The translations under genes and the position numbers were made by a program. From contig JAFSPU010000006.1 in the NCBI GenBank assembly GCA_017451265.1, positions 56,730 to 120,729 on the forward strand: DNA of 64,000 nucleotides. Direction: 5' to 3'. Below are positions 17,076 through 26,611 of the stretch, one piece after another. The notes below the pieces were generated by a model. It did no database searches. It saw only the letters and a list, made by a program, of their open reading frames with translations, and was not told the origin of the DNA. Each line of letters opens with the position of its first letter. Position 1 is the stretch's first letter. This stretch comes from Clostridiales bacterium (GTDB lineage Bacteria; Bacillota; Clostridia; Saccharofermentanales; Saccharofermentanaceae).

Positions 17076-20000
17076 TGAAGAGTCTGAAGCTTCGGTCTTG
17101 CATAACGTTAATGCTCGCGGCACTACTGGTGGCAGGGCTGTCTGCAGGTGCGTACGCTCATTCTGATAACGCGGGTGCCCCCCGGCCGGCAGGACGCGTC
17201 GGAGGCGGTTACGCAGTCACGGGTCAGATCGGCAGCGTCGGTTATTCGGCTGAGCTTTATAACGCCACCAACGGTCTTCCCACATCAGAAGCCAACTGCG
17301 TTCTTTGCACGAGCGACGGTTACATCTGGATCGGCGGCTACAGCGGCATCATCAGGTATGACGGTCTGGCCTTCGAAAGACTTACGGACTTTGAGGGTCT
17401 TACAAGCGGACGCTCCATCTACGAGGACAGGATCGGCCGCATCTGGGTGGCCACCAACGATAACGGCGTCGTAGTCCTGCACGGCTCCGAGAGCTTCCAT
17501 TACACCAAGGCTGACGGACTTCCTTCGGCTTCGATAAGAACATTCGCTGAGGACGGTGACGGCACCGTTTACGTCGGTACCACCATGGGCCTTTGCTGGT
17601 TTGACAGCAACATGGAGATCCACATCATCGACGACGAGCGCATCAATAACGAGCGCATCTTAAACCTCGTCTCCGACAACGCGGGCAATGTCTACGGCGT
17701 CACCAAGGGCGGCGCAGTCTTCTCGGTAACGACTGACGGCATCGGCGGCTTCTACGACAGCGGCACGCTGGGACTTCCCAAGATCACATGCATCACACCT
17801 GACCCCGAGCGCGCAGGCGTCCTTTACATGGGCACGGTGCTTAACAGCGTTTACTACGGTGAGTTCGGTGCGGGCTCACAGAACCTCAGCAGGATCGACA
17901 CGGGAGACATGGAGGACATCAACTGTCTGTACTTCGGCTGCGGCAGGCTCTGGCTCGGCGCGGGTCACGGCGCAGGCTATATTGATGAGGACGGCGGCTT
18001 CCATGAGCTCGAGAACCTCCCGGCAGAGGACTCCTTCGAGATGATAACGTCCGACTACCAGGGTAACATGTGGTTCGCATCCTCGAGGTCCGGCGTCATG
18101 AAGATCATGACGAACAACTTCCTGGATTATACATACGTGGCGGGCCTTGGGGATGAGGTTGTTAATGCCACTTGCCTGAACGACGGCCTCCTTTACATCG
18201 GCACCGACTTCGGCCTTGAGATCATCGACACATCTGACATTTCAGTAGTAGAGAGCGACATCACGGATTACCTCGAGGGCCAGAGAATCAGAGACATCTT
18301 CCTGGATTCCGAGGGTAACCTGTGGTTCAGCACATTTACGAATAATACAGGTCTCGTCTGCCTTAAGAAAGACGGCAGCATCGAGGCTCTTACGACCACC
18401 AACGGCATGCCTGACAATGAGGTGCGCTGTGTCTGTGAGATGCCTGACGGCAGCATCGTGGCGGCTACTAACGACGGTGTGGCGGTGATCGAGGACTTCG
18501 ATGTAGTAGACGTCTTCGATGAGAACGACGGCATCGGAAATACCGTAACGCTCACGGTCTGCGCGGGTGACGACGGCGCCATCTACGCGGGCACTGACGG
18601 TGACGGCATGTATGTAATAAGCGAGAATGATATAAGGCACATCGATTCCACAGGCGGACTTACGAGCGAAGTTGTCATGAGAATAAGAAGAGACGACGCA
18701 CGCGGCCTGTACTGGGTAGTAACTTCCAACTCCATCGAGTACATGGAGGACGGCGTGCTTACCAACGTTGACACCTTCCCTTATAACAATAACTTTGAGG
18801 TGGTTCCTGACAGCAGGGGTAACCTGTGGGTACTGTCTTCGCAGGGTGTGTATGTAGTCTCTGCGGACGATGTTATTAATAATCAGGTAGAAGACTACAG
18901 GCTCTATGACATGGCCAACGGCCTTACGAGCGTGCCTGTCTCCCACTGCCACAGCTGCCTTGATGAGGACGGAAACCTCTACATTGCGGGCGGTTCCGGC
19001 GTTTCCAGAGTAAACATTGAAAGTTTCTACGACAGCTCCGCGGAAGTCATGACGGGCATCAGAGACATCTACTTTAACGATGAGCCCGTGTTCCCGGATG
19101 TTAACGGAAATTATGTGATCCCCGAGGGTCAGGGCCGTATCCAGATCGTTCCGTCAGTCCTGGACTACACGCTTACTAACCCCACGGTACACGTTTACCT
19201 TGAGGGTACCAGGGATCCCGGAATCACCACTGTCCAGAGCAAGCTCGGCACACTCGAGTACACCAATCTCAGCTACGGCGACTACACGCTCCACATCCAG
19301 ATCCTCGACAAGAGCACAGGCGAGGTCCTCTCGGATGCCACATTTAATATCACCAAGACACCTAAGTTCTTCGAGCTTATCTCGGTAAGGATCATCATCG
19401 CCATCCTCGCTCTCGCGGCTGCGGGCCTGCTTGTATGGAGGATCATGACGAGCACGGTCATCAGAAGACAGTACATCGAGCTTCAGGAGGCGCGTGACGA
19501 GGCGCAGAAGGCTAACGCCGCCAAGTCGGGCTTCCTTGCCAACATGAGCCATGAGATCAGGACGCCTATTAATACCATCCTCGGCATGGATGAGATGATC
19601 TTAAGAGAGAACCCCAAGGACGAGCAGTATCCGCTCGCAGTTAAGAAATATGCGGGTGACATCAAGACGGCTTCGACTTCGCTTCTGGCGCTCGTAAACG
19701 ACCTTCTGGATATCACCAAGATCGAGACCGGCAGAATGACGCTGGATGAGACCGATTACTCACCTGAGCAGCTCCTGCGCGAGCTCATCGTAATGACGCG
19801 CTCAACTGCTGAGGAGAAGAGACTTAACTACATCGTGGAGGTCGATGAGACCTTGCCTGTGGGCCTTTACGGTGACGGCAACAAGATCAAGCAGATCCTT
19901 CTTAACCTGCTTGTCAATGCCGTTAACTTCACTGACGCCGGAAGCGTAAGACTTAAGATCATGGTACTCGAGAAGTCGGGTGCATCCGCGAACCTGCGCT

Positions 20001-20713
20001 TCTCCGTTAAGGATACCGGTATCGGTATTAAGGAAGAGGACGTTAAGAAGATATTTAATGCATATGAGCACTTCGATGAGGAGAATGTTACTGACGTCAA
20101 GGGTTCGGGCTTAGGCCTTGACATCGCAAGGCACTTCGCCGACATGATGGACGGTAAGATCGAGTGTGAATCCGTATTCGGCGAGGGCACTGAGTTCATC
20201 CTCACAGTAAGGCAGAAGATCTCGGATCCCGCCGAAGTCGGGCAGTTCCGTGAGGAAGCCGACCAGCAGACCGGCGAGTATCAGCCCGAGTTCATCGCAC
20301 CTGATGCGGACATATTGCTCGTGGACGACAACGCTTCGGACATCACCATCATCAAGGATCTTCTGAAGCCCACCAAGATATTCGTAACCACAGCCAAGAC
20401 CTGCGCGGACTGCTTAAGCAAGCTTAAGACGGGCACATATAACGTCGTCTTCGTAGATGACCTGATGCCCGGCATTGACGGCGCAGAAGCCATCGACAAT
20501 ATCAGGGAGCAAAACCCTGACATCGCCGTATATTCGTTTACGACCAACACATCCGTCGCAGGCGAGGAGTACTACAAGTCCCTGGGTTATACAGGCCATC
20601 TCGTAAAGCCCGTGGACCCCAAGGAGCTCGAGCACATCATCATGAGGCACATCCCTGAGCAGATGATGCTCAAGCCTAACGAGGATAAGTCAAAGGACAA
20701 GGAAAATGATTGA
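17075..20713 (+). CDS. Hybrid sensor kinase with periplasmic-type beta-propeller
   Basis: A 1212-residue hybrid two-component protein. Signal peptide (1-28), about nine or more Reg_prop blades forming one or two propellers (about 45-650; repeating D-G-x-x-W-x-G/A-T units), a Y_Y_Y-like beta domain (about 665-765), one TM (about 770-792), HisKA with H826 in M-S-H-E-I-R-T-P, HATPase_c, then a C-terminal receiver with phosphoacceptor D1128 in V-D-D-L-M-P. It has the architecture of HTCS polysaccharide sensors but lacks the AraC output domain, so the signal must pass to another protein. It sits between two HD-GYP genes with overlaps of 1 and 8 bases, which suggests it controls c-di-GMP turnover. 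Confidence 0.93.
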   Translation: MKSLKLRSCITLMLAALLVAGLSAGAYAHSDNAGAPRPAGRVGGGYAVTGQIGSVGYSAELYNATNGLPTSEANCVLCTSDGYIWIGGYSGIIRYDGLAFERLTDFEGLTSGRSIYEDRIGRIWVATNDNGVVVLHGSESFHYTKADGLPSASIRTFAEDGDGTVYVGTTMGLCWFDSNMEIHIIDDERINNERILNLVSDNAGNVYGVTKGGAVFSVTTDGIGGFYDSGTLGLPKITCITPDPERAGVLYMGTVLNSVYYGEFGAGSQNLSRIDTGDMEDINCLYFGCGRLWLGAGHGAGYIDEDGGFHELENLPAEDSFEMITSDYQGNMWFASSRSGVMKIMTNNFLDYTYVAGLGDEVVNATCLNDGLLYIGTDFGLEIIDTSDISVVESDITDYLEGQRIRDIFLDSEGNLWFSTFTNNTGLVCLKKDGSIEALTTTNGMPDNEVRCVCEMPDGSIVAATNDGVAVIEDFDVVDVFDENDGIGNTVTLTVCAGDDGAIYAGTDGDGMYVISENDIRHIDSTGGLTSEVVMRIRRDDARGLYWVVTSNSIEYMEDGVLTNVDTFPYNNNFEVVPDSRGNLWVLSSQGVYVVSADDVINNQVEDYRLYDMANGLTSVPVSHCHSCLDEDGNLYIAGGSGVSRVNIESFYDSSAEVMTGIRDIYFNDEPVFPDVNGNYVIPEGQGRIQIVPSVLDYTLTNPTVHVYLEGTRDPGITTVQSKLGTLEYTNLSYGDYTLHIQILDKSTGEVLSDATFNITKTPKFFELISVRIIIAILALAAAGLLVWRIMTSTVIRRQYIELQEARDEAQKANAAKSGFLANMSHEIRTPINTILGMDEMILRENPKDEQYPLAVKKYAGDIKTASTSLLALVNDLLDITKIETGRMTLDETDYSPEQLLRELIVMTRSTAEEKRLNYIVEVDETLPVGLYGDGNKIKQILLNLLVNAVNFTDAGSVRLKIMVLEKSGASANLRFSVKDTGIGIKEEDVKKIFNAYEHFDEENVTDVKGSGLGLDIARHFADMMDGKIECESVFGEGTEFILTVRQKISDPAEVGQFREEADQQTGEYQPEFIAPDADILLVDDNASDITIIKDLLKPTKIFVTTAKTCADCLSKLKTGTYNVVFVDDLMPGIDGAEAIDNIREQNPDIAVYSFTTNTSVAGEEYYKSLGYTGHLVKPVDPKELEHIIMRHIPEQMMLKPNEDKSKDKEND

Positions 20714-23126
20714 GTTATTGAAGACATATCAGCTTGATATAATGCTCGCGCTGTGCAGTGTGTGCTTTATAATCGCGCTCCTGGCGGGACTCACGAAGTC
20801 CATGCCGGCCAAGCGTAAGGCGGCGCTCATCTACACCGAGCTTTCCGCGGGCTTCCTGCTGTTCTTCGACCGCCTCTCGTATATATATAGGAGCAGCACA
20901 GATGACAGCGGCTTCGGCATCTACAGGCTTTCCAACTTCATGGTATTTATCCTGACGCTTGCCTTCCTGCACGCCATCAGCATGTATATATCAGATCTGT
21001 CCGTAAATGAGATGGGCTTGCCCGAAGTGCCCAAGAGGCTGCGTGCGGTGGAGATCCTCACGGTCATAGGCTGGACGCTGATCGTAATCAACGAGTTCAC
21101 GGGCATCTATTTCAATTATGATGAAGTTAACCACTACCAGCGCGGAGACCTGTTCCTGCTGTCGTACATCATTCCTTTCGTGATCCTGGCGCTGCAGCTG
21201 TCCCTGATCTGCCGAGACATGAAGCGTCTGCCTGCGCCTTTGAAGATCTCCATGATCATCTTATTTATCTGGCCTATCCTCGCGGCGGTGCTCCAGTATT
21301 ACTACTACGGAATCTCGTTTATTAACATCGCCATCGTCGGTACCGCGGTGATCATGTATATCTTCGCGCTTAAGGACATGAACGATAAGATCGAGCGGGC
21401 CAAGAAGTCAGAGCTCGAGTCTGTTAAGGAAGAGAGGACACTCTTCGAGCACGCGTTCATCCAGGCGGCCACGGTTATTGCAAGTACTGTAGATTCACGT
21501 GAGATCTACGCGGTCGGCCACTCCAAGCGAGTTGCCGAATACAGCAAGATGATCGCGCAGAGGGCGGGGCTCACCGAGCGCCAGTGCCAGGAAGCTTATT
21601 TCTCGGGCCTTCTGCATGATATCGGTAAGATCGGCATTTCAGATAATGTCCTGCTCAGGGAACACGCGCCGACAGAAGACGACAAGAATAAATTTAAGGA
21701 ACACACGCTTATCGGTGCCGAGATCCTCGGGGCTGTAAGCGATTTCCCGTATCTGCCGGACGGCGCCAAGTATCACCATGAGCGCTTTGACGGTAACGGT
21801 TACCCCGAGGGCCTAAGAGGTGAGCAGATCCCGCTGTATGCTAGGATCGTCACGGTGGCTGATGTCTACGACAGCATGACATCGCCCAAGAGAACACGCG
21901 GCCCGATGCCTCAGGGTAAGGTAAGAGAGGTCTTCGTAAGCGGCGCTCATAAGCAGTTTGATCCGAAGTTTGCAGGAATCATGGTGGAGATAATCGACCA
22001 GGATACAGAATATAAGCTGCAGGCTAGGGATGAAGCGGACGAGGCGGTAAGCGAGTCCTATGACCTCCAGACGATCTTGTCGGTTAAGTACGGAGACTAT
22101 AAGGGCGTCATTACTGACGGTCTTAAGATAGACGACACGGTAACGAAGATCCACTTGAGGAGCACGCCGAATGAGGGCGCGGTCCCGAAGATCTCCGTGC
22201 CGACGATAATCGTATTCGATTCGTTTGACGGCTGCGTTCACACCGATGAGCGTAAGATCAGGAACCAGCATTATCTGGAGTTCGCGGAAATCTGGTTCGA
22301 CGGCCACAGCATAAGCACCAAGGCGCGTAACATGAAGACCGAAGTCACCAAGCGCCCCGGCGTGAAGCCCGCAGATCCGGATGATCCGTCACCGAAGGAA
22401 TATGACATTGAGGCATACCGGTATAAGGATCACTTAAGGATCATCATCGACTCGGTGGAGAACAGGATAGATACCATCATAGCGCTGCCGGATTCCGCCA
22501 GAACTTCGCTGATTGCACTCGCGGGCGAGAACTGCACCGTGGATAAGATCGATGTCCTGAAGTTCGAGGAGAAGGTGCCTGAGGGTAAGATCCCGAGGAT
22601 CGCCGAGGAGATCAATATCATTAATCTTCTGGACGGTGATATCCCGAACATCCAGATTGACGGGCGCCGCACGGCTGTTACCGAGGGTATTAAGATCGAC
22701 GACAGCATGCGCGTGGACTTCCACTCCAAGACCCTGCCGTCCGCCAACCTCGTATCCAGCTGCCCGTACCTCGTTATCTACAGTTCCGATGACGGTAAGC
22801 CTAACGGCCGTAACTATCAGGAGTATGCGTGCATCCGCCTGGACGGTGAGGACGTGACCGAGAGCGAGGGCAGAAGCAAGGTCCAGCTGGAGGTTACCCG
22901 CGGCAAGGACTTCGTCGGATGGGACGGCTGGAAGGATTACAACAAGAAGGGCTACGAGTGTGAGGTGGCTTTCAGAAGAAGGCGTAACGTCATCACCATG
23001 GCCACAAGGAACGCCGGAATTCATATAAGATGTGACATCCCGGCGCCCAAGAACATGAACGATATCTACCTGGCGCTTACGGGAGAAGCCTGTGCGCTTA
23101 TGGATATAAGAGCTTATTACGATTAA
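20706..23126 (+). CDS. Membrane HD-GYP protein with duplicated novel C-terminal domain
   Basis: An 806-residue c-di-GMP phosphodiesterase candidate. Seven or so TM segments fill residues 1-220, then a short coiled linker, then HD-GYP with H304-D305 in L-H-D-I-G-K and H-H-E-R-F-D-G-N-G-Y-P. After residue ~440 come two copies of a ~175-residue domain I do not recognise. Paired landmarks are G-L-K-I-D-D / G-I-K-I-D-D, I-V-F-D-S-F-D-G / V-I-Y-S-S-D-D-G and E-I-W-F-D-G / C-I-R-L-D-G. These look beta-rich. The start overlaps the upstream kinase gene by eight bases. Confidence 0.9.
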   Translation: MIELLKTYQLDIMLALCSVCFIIALLAGLTKSMPAKRKAALIYTELSAGFLLFFDRLSYIYRSSTDDSGFGIYRLSNFMVFILTLAFLHAISMYISDLSVNEMGLPEVPKRLRAVEILTVIGWTLIVINEFTGIYFNYDEVNHYQRGDLFLLSYIIPFVILALQLSLICRDMKRLPAPLKISMIILFIWPILAAVLQYYYYGISFINIAIVGTAVIMYIFALKDMNDKIERAKKSELESVKEERTLFEHAFIQAATVIASTVDSREIYAVGHSKRVAEYSKMIAQRAGLTERQCQEAYFSGLLHDIGKIGISDNVLLREHAPTEDDKNKFKEHTLIGAEILGAVSDFPYLPDGAKYHHERFDGNGYPEGLRGEQIPLYARIVTVADVYDSMTSPKRTRGPMPQGKVREVFVSGAHKQFDPKFAGIMVEIIDQDTEYKLQARDEADEAVSESYDLQTILSVKYGDYKGVITDGLKIDDTVTKIHLRSTPNEGAVPKISVPTIIVFDSFDGCVHTDERKIRNQHYLEFAEIWFDGHSISTKARNMKTEVTKRPGVKPADPDDPSPKEYDIEAYRYKDHLRIIIDSVENRIDTIIALPDSARTSLIALAGENCTVDKIDVLKFEEKVPEGKIPRIAEEINIINLLDGDIPNIQIDGRRTAVTEGIKIDDSMRVDFHSKTLPSANLVSSCPYLVIYSSDDGKPNGRNYQEYACIRLDGEDVTESEGRSKVQLEVTRGKDFVGWDGWKDYNKKGYECEVAFRRRRNVITMATRNAGIHIRCDIPAPKNMNDIYLALTGEACALMDIRAYYD

Positions 23127-23142
23127 AGGAAAGAAAGAGACG

Positions 23143-24384
23143 ATGGCTGATTACGATAAGATACTGCAGAAGTTCTTCGGCTCCGTGGCCTGTAATTATA
23201 TAGTTACCGATGCGGACTGGGTCATTCTGCGCACTTTCGGTGAGATCACCATCGATGATGACATTTGGGCACGCTGGACCCACATGTACCGTGATGATCC
23301 CATCGAAGGCATGAATATGAAGTGGGAGATCGCGGATAAACGAAGAGGCCAGTATTATAAGGTCTCCACTGCAGCGGTGGAAGATGACGGTGAGCAGTTC
23401 CTCGTTCATGAATTGTATGACGTGAGTGACTATGCGACGATCTTCCAGGATCTTTCGTCCTACTCGCGCATGTGGAGAGCGATGTCCATGTGCCAGAGTG
23501 ACCTGATCAATGTCCTGACGGACAAGCTCACAGGCTGTCTGCCGATCGTGGTTAAGCATCTGCAGTCGGAATGCGCGGTCCTTTATATCAAACGCGCCGA
23601 CGGTATCTCGCGCTATGTCTTTGCCGACGGGTATGCGAGACCCCTAAGAAAGAAGATGGACGACATGGATATAGATGCTCTGCTGTGCTCGCATAAAGAG
23701 GGCGGTGAGTATGAGCTCCCGGATTTTTTCGGCGAGTTTATGTGTTTTACCAAGGGCAGCATTATCTCGGGGGATGCGTATGCGCTGTATGTTAACCTGC
23801 CCGAGGATGATGACACGGACCGCATGCTGAAGATGTATTTCAACATGTTTAAGATGTATCTGGAAAATGCTCTCCTGCGCGAGAAGATCGTATATGCGGC
23901 TGAGCATGATCACCTGACGGGCCTTTATAACAAGGCCAAGTACAGTAAGCTCATGAGCGATAAGTTCAGGACTTGTAAGAACATTACCGTATTTAATTTG
24001 GACGTTAATTACTTAAAGCGCGTCAACGACACCATGGGCCATGAAGCGGGAAATAATTTGATCCGCATGGCCGCGAAGTCGCTTGAGGCGGTGAGCAATG
24101 ATGAGAGTATTTTCGCCTTCCGTATGGGCGGAGACGAATTCATGATGGTGGCATGCGAGGTTGATGAAAAGCAGGCTGCCGAGATAGAGGCCAAGTGGCG
24201 TGAGGCTTTGGCCGGGATTAATGAAGACAGTAACAATGGCATCGAGTGTGTCATTGCGTGCGGCATCATGACGGGTACGGCTCCTTATGACATCGATGAG
24301 GTGCTTGAGGAAGCGGACCGCAGGATGTACGCGGATAAGCGTTCGATCAAGATCTCCAGGGGGGAAGATCCGGACGCCAGATAA
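23143..24384 (+). CDS. Soluble GGDEF diguanylate cyclase
   Basis: A 413-residue protein. The N-terminal ~250 residues have no TM segments and resemble a PAS domain followed by a GAF-like domain. The C-terminal GGDEF domain starts at D-H-L-T-G-L-Y-N-K and has the intact motif at residues 329-333 (R-M-G-G-D-E-F). No RxxD inhibitory site precedes the motif, so product feedback is not expected. It is the only single-domain cyclase in the operon and should make c-di-GMP. It starts 16 bases after the HD-GYP gene. Confidence 0.92.
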   Translation: MADYDKILQKFFGSVACNYIVTDADWVILRTFGEITIDDDIWARWTHMYRDDPIEGMNMKWEIADKRRGQYYKVSTAAVEDDGEQFLVHELYDVSDYATIFQDLSSYSRMWRAMSMCQSDLINVLTDKLTGCLPIVVKHLQSECAVLYIKRADGISRYVFADGYARPLRKKMDDMDIDALLCSHKEGGEYELPDFFGEFMCFTKGSIISGDAYALYVNLPEDDDTDRMLKMYFNMFKMYLENALLREKIVYAAEHDHLTGLYNKAKYSKLMSDKFRTCKNITVFNLDVNYLKRVNDTMGHEAGNNLIRMAAKSLEAVSNDESIFAFRMGGDEFMMVACEVDEKQAAEIEAKWREALAGINEDSNNGIECVIACGIMTGTAPYDIDEVLEEADRRMYADKRSIKISRGEDPDAR

Positions 24385-24406
24385 CTATACGTTTGGGGTG
24401 GTATAA

Positions 24407-26134
24407 GTGACTAAAAATAATGACAAGAGTATGGAGAAGACACTGAGGAGGATCGTCCTCGGTGATCAGGTGCCTAAGAGCGGATTCGTTCTGCTTTGGC
24501 TTCTTTATTTAATTGCCAACGTAATGGTGCAGATCGTGGTAAGGAATCAAGGTGAATTCTATGTTTTTGACAGGGCTGTTCCTTACTCGGGATTCGCGGG
24601 CGTGTTCACATCTCTTTCCAGCCTGTGCGTCATCCTGTTGGTGTTCCTGTACCGTAAGACAGGCTACATCTCGTCCATGCTTGTTCTGTGTGTTTACCAG
24701 ATTCCGGGTATCTTGTTTTCATTCTTCAGGACCGGTAATACCAATGCCGTGGCGGGATTCTTCCTTAATATGTTTACCGTCGCCGTAATCACCATCATCT
24801 ACATGATGTTTAAAAAGAACGAGGAAAGCCAGCAGAGGATTCACTATCAGGCAGTTACAGACCGCCTGACTGAATTGCCTAACCGCTTTGCCGTCGGTGA
24901 GCTCGTGGACAGATTGATCGACAAGCAGGAAAGATTCATTATCCTTTCCATCGATATCAATAACTTCAAGGGTATCAATGACACCATGGGGCACGAGTTC
25001 GGTGACCAGGTGCTGTGTGAGATCGCGAGCCGCTGGAAGTCTTTGGCAGACTCTGATCTTACCGGCACCACTGACTTCGTTGCCCGCCTCGGAGGCGATG
25101 AGTTCGCTCTTATCATCCGTGATTATGAGACTATCGATGAGGTAAGAAAGAGCTTCCTTACATATAAGGCTGAGCTTGAGCGCGTGATCACCATCGAAGA
25201 GTGTGACTACTTCATGACCGCCAACTTCGGTTATGCGGAGTATCCCACGGATGCCCTGACTACTGATGCGCTCATCTCGGGCGCCAATGCTGCCATGCAC
25301 TCGGCTAAGACGCTGGGTAATAACGGTGTTCTTCGTTTTGATCCGGACCTCGCGGGTAATACACGCTTCCTGGAACTTGAGAGTAAGATCAGGAAGGCTC
25401 TGGATAACGGCACTGTCTTCTTTAATCTGCAGCCGCAGTATGATATCAACCACCGCCTGCGCGGCTTCGAGGCTCTGGCGCGTATGAAGGATGACGACGG
25501 ATCGCTCATAAGCCCCGGAGAGTTTATTCCTGTGGCAGAGAAGACGGGACTGGTTGATCGGATAGATTCCTGCGTGTTCGATCAGGCTGTTAAGTTCGTA
25601 GGAGATGTAATGAACGAGACATTGTCCAGCATCACCATGAGCTGTAACGTAAGCGTGCGTCACCTTATGAAGAATAATTTTATTGAAGAAGTGCAGAGTA
25701 CTTTGGATAAATACGCAGTTCCGCCGCAGTGTATAGAGATCGAGATTACGGAGTCCATCATGATCGATTCCACAGATAAGGCTTTAAATACTATCTCCGC
25801 GCTGAAGGAGATGGGCATTAAGATAGCTATCGATGATTTCGGTACAGGTTATTCTTCTTTGTCTTACCTGAATAATCTTCCCTCGGATATGCTGAAGATC
25901 GATAAGTCTTTCATCGATGTTATGAATAATTCCGAGTCAAGCAAGCAGTATGTTGCCATGATCGTATCCATCGGACATATTCTGAACCTGAAGGTTATCT
26001 CCGAGGGTGTAGAGGAAGAAGAGCAGGTAGAAACGCTTAAAGAGATCGACTGTGATTATATCCAGGGCTTCATCTGGGGCAAGCCGATGTCCGCCGAAGA
26101 CGCCATGAAGCTGGTGTTGGAGCTGAATAGGTGA
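24407..26134 (+). CDS. Membrane GGDEF-EAL protein
   Basis: A 575-residue protein with four predicted TM segments (about 25-130), GGDEF at residues 229-233 (R-L-G-G-D-E-F) and EAL beginning at E355 in F-E-A-L-A-R-M, with the I-D-D-F-G-T-G-Y-S-S signature and S-E-G-V-E loop. Both active sites look intact. The start codon is GTG after GGGGTGG. It is the last gene of the operon and is followed by a strong terminator at 26166. Confidence 0.93.
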   Translation: MTKNNDKSMEKTLRRIVLGDQVPKSGFVLLWLLYLIANVMVQIVVRNQGEFYVFDRAVPYSGFAGVFTSLSSLCVILLVFLYRKTGYISSMLVLCVYQIPGILFSFFRTGNTNAVAGFFLNMFTVAVITIIYMMFKKNEESQQRIHYQAVTDRLTELPNRFAVGELVDRLIDKQERFIILSIDINNFKGINDTMGHEFGDQVLCEIASRWKSLADSDLTGTTDFVARLGGDEFALIIRDYETIDEVRKSFLTYKAELERVITIEECDYFMTANFGYAEYPTDALTTDALISGANAAMHSAKTLGNNGVLRFDPDLAGNTRFLELESKIRKALDNGTVFFNLQPQYDINHRLRGFEALARMKDDDGSLISPGEFIPVAEKTGLVDRIDSCVFDQAVKFVGDVMNETLSSITMSCNVSVRHLMKNNFIEEVQSTLDKYAVPPQCIEIEITESIMIDSTDKALNTISALKEMGIKIAIDDFGTGYSSLSYLNNLPSDMLKIDKSFIDVMNNSESSKQYVAMIVSIGHILNLKVISEGVEEEEQVETLKEIDCDYIQGFIWGKPMSAEDAMKLVLELNR

Positions 26135-26165
26135 TTTTTCGGGCTTTTAATTTGTAACAATAATG

Positions 26166-26200
26166 AGACCGCCGGGGGATTCGCCCCGGCGGTCTTGTTT
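26166..26200 (+). terminator. Rho-independent terminator of the c-di-GMP operon
   Basis: Perfect 12-bp GC-rich stem (AGACCGCCGGGG / CCCCGGCGGTCT), loop GATTCG, then TGTTTT. A near-identical stem ends the DUF4214 paralogue 3 gene at 32611. Confidence 0.93.
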
Positions 26201-26228
26201 TCTACATCATTGCGTTGATAATTCCAAT

Positions 26229-26342
26229 ATTCTTCACTTGGCTCTTCACTTTTACGATTTTTGAAGAGCTTGTTGCAGAAAACGGCCTGAATTCTTCACT
26301 TTGCTCTTCGCTTTTACGACTTTTGAAGAGCATGTTGCAGAA
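26229..26342. repeat. Two tandem 52-bp repeats with internal hairpins
   Basis: Units 26229-26280 and 26291-26342 match at 48 of 52 positions and are separated by 10 bases. Each holds a dyad GCTCTTC...GAAGAGC with an 11-13 base interior. No coding frame is apparent. The unit does not recur elsewhere in the window. Confidence 0.85.
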
Positions 26343-26355
26343 TTAATGAGGGGAA

Positions 26356-26434
26356 TTCCTGATAGAGTTCCTGGTTTTTCAGAAAAGATGGACCACCATC
26401 AGGAAATCGGACGGATTTCCTGATAGAGTTCCTG
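26356..26434. repeat. Short direct repeat plus 11-bp hairpin upstream of cysK
   Basis: TTCCTGATAGAGTTCCTG occurs at 26356-26373 and 26417-26434. Between and overlapping them, ATCAGGAAATC (26398-26408) pairs perfectly with GATTTCCTGAT (26414-26424) across a five-base loop. The remaining ~100 bases before the cysK promoter show nothing clear. Confidence 0.7.
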
Positions 26435-26534
26435 AATTACACTAAAACTAGGACTTCAACAAGGACCTGTTGATGTACGGTAACTGCACAGTAATACTTA
26501 TGATAGCGTTACAGCTTTTGCTTTTGTGAATAAA

Positions 26535-26592
26535 CCTATTGACATAGTAGGTAAAAGGCTATAATATATCATTATCTTGAGTATAATGATAT
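26535..26592 (+). promoter_or_regulatory. cysK promoter with candidate Rrf2 box and start-site dyad
   Basis: TTGACA (26539-26544) is followed at 17 bases by TAATAT (26562-26567), or at 15 by TATAAT. The box CCTATT-N6-GTAGGTAAA (26535-26555) covers the -35 and matches the box at the Rrf2 gene. A perfect 10-bp dyad ATATCATTAT / ATAATGATAT (26566-26575, 26583-26592) spans the likely start site. Confidence 0.7.
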
Positions 26593-26611
26593 TCGTTGGA
26601 GGTATCAAATA

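Noticed and set aside
26229-26342. CRISPR-like array
   Set aside because: Only two copies of a 52-bp unit with a 10-base gap, no further spacers and no cas genes in the window.
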